DNA of 10,548 bases from Methylococcaceae bacterium (GTDB lineage: Bacteria; Pseudomonadota; Gammaproteobacteria; Methylococcales; Methylomonadaceae): assembly GCA_013140465.1 (NCBI GenBank), contig JABFST010000127.1, forward strand, positions 1-10,548. The letters run 5' to 3'. Position 1 is the stretch's first letter, and each line of letters opens with the position of its first letter. Of this stretch, positions 7,617 through 10,548 are shown piece by piece. The position numbers were made by a program, and so were the translations under genes. The notes below the pieces were generated by a model. It searched no databases, had not been told where the DNA came from, and worked only from the letters and a program-made list of their open reading frames with translations.

Positions 7617-8885
7617 ATGTTAATGGAGTTTTATAACGCCATTCCGCCCTTGTTGGTACAGTTTGTGATGACGGTGGCATTTTCGTTTGTGGTCGGGCTA
7701 GAATTCCGTAACTACCATCATAGCAACGACTACAAACTGCATTTTGGCAGTACGCGCACTTTTGTCCTGATTGGCTTATTTGGGTTTGTGTTATATACGC
7801 TAGACGCCAGCCGCTTGTTATTTGCAGCAGGGCTGTTGCTGTTAGGCGGCTTGTTGCTGGTCTTTTACTGGCGCTTGTCGTCAGAAAAGCTGTTTTCACT
7901 GTTCAGCACCTTATTCGCCTTACTGATTTATCTCATCGGCCCGATTGCCAGCGTGTTCCCCAACTGGTTTCTGGTGCTGTTTATAGTCGTGCTGATTTTA
8001 TTGCTGGGCGAAAAACCGCTCATCCACCGTTTATCCGACCAACTTGCCAATGAAGAAATCGGCACACTCGCCAAATTTCTGATTATGTCTGGGGTGATTC
8101 TGCCCTTATTGCCCGACCATCCGATTGCCCCGATGCTGCCCGTGACTTATTACAGGGTCTGGCTGGCGGTGATTATCGTATCGGGATTTTCTTACCTGAG
8201 CTACCTCATCAGCACTTATGTGTTCAAAAGCCGTGGACTGCTAGTGACTGGGCTATTGGGCGGGCTTTATTCCAGCACCGCAGCAACCATCATTATCGGA
8301 CGGCGTGCGCACGATATGACCTTGTCTAGCCGCAAAGTGTCATCGGCGTTAATTATAGCCACAACCATGATGTATCTGCGTTTGTTGGCGATAATCTGGG
8401 TTTTTGACCGCTCGGCAGGGCTGCAATTGCTGATGCCGTTTACTGTGATAGTCGCCAGTTCCGGGCTAGTGGTGCTGGGGCTGTTGATGATAAACAACCA
8501 CAGCACGGAACTGCATGACAGCAGTGAAATCAAGCACCCGCTAGAGCTGTCTACCGCCATCTTATTCGCCTTATTATTCATGCTGTTCACCTTTCTGACG
8601 CAATACGTCACCACCCATTATGGCAACCAAGGGCTGACATCATTGGCGATTATTGTCGGCCTGACCGACATAGATCCGTTTATTTTATCGTTGCTCAGCG
8701 GTAAGTTTGCCGTGTCCGATTCAGTCATCGTCCCTGCCGTGATTTTGGCGAGTGGCAGCAACAACTTACTAAAAGCGGCCTATGCCTTGGCGTTTGCCCG
8801 CAACCGCTCGGTATTGCTGGGCGCACTATGGCTAGTGGCCTTGTGTATAGCGTCCGTTGTGTACGCGTTTGGTCAAATGGGCTGA
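7617..8885 (+). CDS. MgtC/SapB-like, DUF4010-type integral membrane protein
   Basis: A 422-residue polytopic inner-membrane protein with about 12-13 hydrophobic segments. The N-terminal part (about 1-150) has the MgtC/SapB layout: a first helix ending in VVGLEFRNY, then GSTRTFVLIGLFGF. The C-terminal part (about 170-420) matches the family known to me as DUF4010, with the conserved helix SRGLLVTGLLGGLYSSTAATI and, near the end, GLTDIDPFILSLLSG. The substrate and role are not established; a link to ion homeostasis is only suggested by the MgtC relation. Starts at 7617 or 7623 are both possible; AAAGAG (7603-7608) supports the first. It lies 40 nt behind metF, so co-transcription is likely but no functional link is evident. 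Confidence 0.85.
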   Translation: MLMEFYNAIPPLLVQFVMTVAFSFVVGLEFRNYHHSNDYKLHFGSTRTFVLIGLFGFVLYTLDASRLLFAAGLLLLGGLLLVFYWRLSSEKLFSLFSTLFALLIYLIGPIASVFPNWFLVLFIVVLILLLGEKPLIHRLSDQLANEEIGTLAKFLIMSGVILPLLPDHPIAPMLPVTYYRVWLAVIIVSGFSYLSYLISTYVFKSRGLLVTGLLGGLYSSTAATIIIGRRAHDMTLSSRKVSSALIIATTMMYLRLLAIIWVFDRSAGLQLLMPFTVIVASSGLVVLGLLMINNHSTELHDSSEIKHPLELSTAILFALLFMLFTFLTQYVTTHYGNQGLTSLAIIVGLTDIDPFILSLLSGKFAVSDSVIVPAVILASGSNNLLKAAYALAFARNRSVLLGALWLVALCIASVVYAFGQMG

Positions 8886-8919
8886 AAGCCGGATAACTAG
8901 TGAAGCTGGGAAGTCGGAA

Positions 8920-8939
8920 GGGCGACCAGTGGGTCGCCC
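8920..8939. terminator. GC-rich hairpin between convergent genes
   Basis: GGGCGACC (8920-8927), loop AGTG, GGTCGCCC (8932-8939): a perfect 8-bp GC-rich stem 35 nt behind the membrane-protein gene and before the convergent RRM gene. Neither strand has a T-tract directly behind it, so termination is plausible by position but not shown. Confidence 0.4.
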
Positions 8940-8965
8940 AGATAGCCCTTAGTATGGATGCCCTG

Positions 8966-8996
8966 CGCTTAAACCCAGCGGATATTGGTTAAAGCG
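8966..8996. repeat. Second intergenic inverted repeat
   Basis: CGCTTAAACC (8966-8975) and GGTTAAAGCG (8987-8996) form a 10-bp stem with one A-A mismatch around an 11-nt loop, 26 nt from the first hairpin. Together the two fill most of the 145-nt gap between the convergent genes. Function unknown: transcript 3'-end structure or a small RNA are both possible. Confidence 0.35.
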
Positions 8997-9030
8997 ATGG
9001 CTACTTAGCTAGAGTGGAGGGTGGTTGTGG

Positions 9031-9297
9031 TTAATGGCGTCTGCCATTTTTGCCTGGGGCGGGTTCTTCAAACTTAACCTTTAACGGTTTTCCGCAATAT
9101 AAATTGCCGTCTAAGGCGGCTATCGCGGCGCGGGCCTCATGGCCTTCCATACCGATAAAGCCGAAACCACGGCATTTACCGCTAAAAATATCCGCTACCA
9201 ATTGGATGGAGCGCACTTTGCCATATTCAGAGAATAAGGCAAGAACACTAGCCTCAGTGGCATCGCTGGGTAAGTTTCCTACAAAAAGTCGTTTCAA
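9031..9297 (-). CDS. Single-RRM RNA-binding protein
   Basis: A protein of 88 residues consisting of one RNA-recognition motif plus a short basic tail (PAPGKNGRRH). RNP2 is LFVGNL at the start (residues 4-9). RNP1 is CRGFGFIGM in the middle; its last position is Met where Phe/Tyr is usual. The two aromatic RNA-stacking positions within GFGF are present. Such small RRM proteins occur in cyanobacteria and some proteobacteria and are linked in cyanobacteria to cold response. The start is taken as TTG (9297) because the domain begins at KRLFVGNLP and an AGGA (9306-9309) stands 8 nt before it. An ATG at 9357 would add 20 residues unlike the domain. It lies 102 nt behind the cold-shock gene on the same strand and may be its operon partner. 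Confidence 0.88.
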   Translation of the reverse strand: MKRLFVGNLPSDATEASVLALFSEYGKVRSIQLVADIFSGKCRGFGFIGMEGHEARAAIAALDGNLYCGKPLKVKFEEPAPGKNGRRH

Positions 9298-9305
9298 AAG
9301 ACATA

Positions 9306-9309
9306 TCCT
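9306..9309 (-). promoter_or_regulatory. Shine-Dalgarno site deciding a TTG start
   Basis: AGGA on the - strand, 8 nt before the TTG at 9297. It supports the short form of the RRM protein over the longer ATG form beginning at 9357. Confidence 0.55.
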
Positions 9310-9399
9310 AAATTCAGGGGGTGAGTTGATGGGCCGGATTGACCGGTCATGCCACAACCCCGCAGATTAAAAACGGGGCTGGGTGTTGGACGATAACGC

Positions 9400-9606
9400 T
9401 TATGCAGCCGTTACGTTGGACGCTTGTGGGCCTTTAGCGCCTGATTCCACTTCATACTTTACGGCTTGGCCTTCTGCCAAGGTGCGGAAACCGCCATCGC
9501 TAGCGATAGCAGAAAAATGCACGAACACATCTGCGCTGCCGTCTGCCGGAGAAATGAAACCAAAACCTTTGGCCTCGTTAAACCACTTAACCTTTCCTGT
9601 TGCCAT
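9400..9606 (-). CDS. Cold-shock-domain protein (CspA family)
   Basis: A 68-residue protein that is one complete cold-shock domain, an OB fold binding single-stranded RNA/DNA and acting as RNA chaperone. Seen: the start [13 protein letters not shown]1-like KGFGFI (13-18), RNP2-like VFVHF (27-31), and the C-terminal [10 protein letters not shown]. The length equals that of E. coli Csp proteins (about 70). Two ATGs compete. The GAGG at 9614-9617 lies 7 nt before the ATG at 9606 but only 1 nt before the one at 9612, so 9606 is chosen. Whether it is cold-induced or constitutive cannot be told. A promoter about 150 nt upstream would give a long leader, as in cold-induced cspA genes. Confidence 0.95.
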   Translation of the reverse strand: MATGKVKWFNEAKGFGFISPADGSADVFVHFSAIASDGGFRTLAEGQAVKYEVESGAKGPQASNVTAA

Positions 9607-9613
9607 ACCCATG

Positions 9614-9617
9614 CCTC
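9614..9617 (-). promoter_or_regulatory. Shine-Dalgarno site deciding the Csp start
   Basis: GAGG on the - strand, with 7 nt to the ATG at 9606 and 1 nt to the ATG at 9612. Normal spacing favours 9606, giving the N-terminus MATGKVKWF usual in the family. Confidence 0.65.
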
Positions 9618-9761
9618 ACACTATAAACGTTGATGTTATTGCAAGTTATACTAGGCACAAAAAGGAAAGCGAAAAGCAAGTCGGAATTTCTAAAATAGTG
9701 CTGGTTCATTGCAAAGCTTATTAGCGTAGTGCGCAAAAACGCATCAGCCACTAATCGTTAC

Positions 9762-9790
9762 ATTATAGTGACTAATCTGGCGTATAGCCA
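9762..9790 (-). promoter_or_regulatory. Candidate promoter for the cold-shock gene with direct repeats
   Basis: On the - strand, TGGCTA (9790-9785) and a perfect TATAAT (9767-9762) are 17 bp apart. Transcription would start near 9755, giving a leader of about 150 nt. The heptamer GATTAGT occurs twice in the same orientation (9777-9771 and 9756-9750), 21 bp apart, either side of the -10 box, where a regulator could bind. A rival -10-like box TATAAC (9650-9645) without a good -35 would give a leader of about 30 nt. Confidence 0.4.
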
Positions 9791-9847
9791 TTTATAACGC
9801 ACAGACAGTCAAAATAGCGGCTATTATGTCCCTACCCACCCTTAAGC

Positions 9848-10548
9848 CTATTTCCAAATGCTGACAATATTGGTGAAATCATCGGTCCACGGCTTCATGT
9901 CAAAATACAAGGGCATTTTTTGCCAATCGCCCAAACCGCTTGAAGCCAACGCCGCCAATGTTTCTGGATTTTTTGCCATCACCACCCAATCGGTAGCCAC
10001 CACTAGCGGCTGGTCTTGGCTGGGGACAAACTCTTGTATCAGCGCGGCGAGATGCAAATGCTCGGCGTGGATAGACAGCACCTTTTTTAGCAACAAATGG
10101 CGGTTAGTGACATGGAAGGCCAAAATGCCATTGGGTTTTAGCTTGTTAAAATACAACAACAACGCTTCTTCGGTCAGCAAATGGGTGGGCACGGCATCGG
10201 AGCTGAACGCATCCATCACCAACAAATCAAATTTATGGTCGGGTTCATGCTCTAAGGACAGGCGTGCATCGCCGATGCGCACGGCAAAATGGGCGGCGCA
10301 GTGTTGCAAATAAGTGAAATACAGCGGATTGCTGGCTATCTCCAGCACCAGCGGATCAATCTCGTACAGCGTCCAGTGTTGCGTGGTTTTGGCATAACAC
10401 GCCAAAGCCCCGGCACCTAAGCCGACACTGCCTATCACCCAATCGGCATCTTGGCTGTCATAGACCTTAAACAACTGCCCCATAGGCCCGGGGCGGCTGT
10501 AATAGGTCAGCGGGATTTGCGCCAAGGCGGCTGGCAAGCGTTGCGCAC
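9848..10548 (-). CDS. Spermidine-synthase-like methyltransferase domain, C-terminal part (5' end outside window)
   Basis: The frame ends at TAG (9850-9848) and is open to the right edge, showing about 232 residues. The pattern fits the Rossmann-fold domain of spermidine-synthase-like proteins: LTYYSRPGPMGQ, a cofactor-binding glycine segment IGSVGLGAGALACY, the acidic end of the next strand in YEIDPLVLEIA, GDARLSL, then VMDAFSSDAVPTHLLT with the Asp expected at the active site, and LKPNGILAFHVTN. These phrases resemble the C-terminal half of large proteins that fuse a multi-spanning membrane region to a spermidine-synthase-like domain. If so, the membrane part lies outside the window. The TTG at 10537 is internal, not a start. 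Whether it makes polyamines or methylates something else cannot be decided; the usual glycine motif GGGDG is replaced by GLGAG. Confidence 0.82.
   Translation of the reverse strand, partial: AQRLPAALAQIPLTYYSRPGPMGQLFKVYDSQDADWVIGSVGLGAGALACYAKTTQHWTLYEIDPLVLEIASNPLYFTYLQHCAAHFAVRIGDARLSLEHEPDHKFDLLVMDAFSSDAVPTHLLTEEALLLYFNKLKPNGILAFHVTNRHLLLKKVLSIHAEHLHLAALIQEFVPSQDQPLVVATDWVVMAKNPETLAALASSGLGDWQKMPLYFDMKPWTDDFTNIVSIWK

Larger units (their letters stand above)
9613..9847 (-). other. Intergenic region between methyltransferase and Csp genes
   Basis: 235 nt without a convincing gene. Read on the - strand it holds a small inverted repeat AATAGC-C-GCTATT (9825-9813) just behind the methyltransferase stop, the candidate promoter and repeats at 9750-9790, a TGCG-TTTTTG-CGCA hairpin (9743-9730) in the presumed leader, and a pyrimidine-rich stretch (about 9680-9655). 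No T-tailed terminator was found behind the methyltransferase gene. Confidence 0.4.

Noticed and set aside
9340..9347. Palindrome GACCGGTC upstream of the RRM gene
   Set aside because: An isolated 8-bp palindrome in a 102-nt gap is expected by chance often enough, and it has no partner or repeat nearby.
9050..9370. + strand frame opposite the RRM gene
   Set aside because: The - strand frame carries clear RNP1 and RNP2 motifs; the + strand translation has none.
9858..10313. + strand frame (151 codons) opposite the methyltransferase gene
   Set aside because: The - strand encodes a recognisable Rossmann methyltransferase fold; the + strand frame is its mirror and has no motif.

Overview
The window looks like a chromosomal segment of a gammaproteobacterium of moderate GC content (about 47-48 % in two 60-base stretches counted by hand in metK and metF). 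The order dnaG tail, rpoD, tRNA-Ile2(CAU) matches the gammaproteobacterial macromolecular-synthesis region (E. coli has ileX close to rpoD). The metK-ahcY-metF grouping uses the AhcY rather than the Pfs/LuxS route for S-adenosylhomocysteine. That, and the general look of the proteins, would fit a Methylococcales-type methanotroph, but this is an inference and no lineage marker is present.

Layout, left to right. (1) 1-2203, + strand: end of DNA primase, a sigma-70-type promoter, the housekeeping sigma factor RpoD, a tRNA only 12 nt behind it, and a terminator-like hairpin. (2) 2242-4718, + strand: metK and ahcY. MetK makes S-adenosylmethionine, and AhcY hydrolyses the S-adenosylhomocysteine left after methyl transfer. 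(3) 4802-6597, + strand: a compact AT-richer three-gene cassette (about 37 % GC in two 60-base stretches). It encodes a STAS-like/GHKL ATPase, a small DUF4325-type STAS-like protein and a PIN-domain nuclease whose start overlaps the gene before it. (4) 6740-8885, + strand: metF (methylene-tetrahydrofolate reductase), which supplies the methyl group for homocysteine remethylation, then a polytopic MgtC/DUF4010-type membrane protein. (5) 9031-9606, - strand: a cold-shock protein followed by a small single-RRM RNA-binding protein. (6) 9848-10548, - strand: the C-terminal part of a spermidine-synthase-like methyltransferase domain that runs off the right edge.

The methyl-cycle genes (metK, ahcY, metF) form one functional set, and the cassette sits between ahcY and metF like an insertion. 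The cassette is the most interesting part of the window. Its parts (an anti-sigma-type ATPase fold, two STAS-like folds and a PIN RNase) suggest a nucleotide-controlled switch over an RNA-cleaving effector, for stress response or defence. No function has been shown from this sequence, and I do not recognise a named system. No insertion sequence, integrase, CRISPR array or classical riboswitch was seen.
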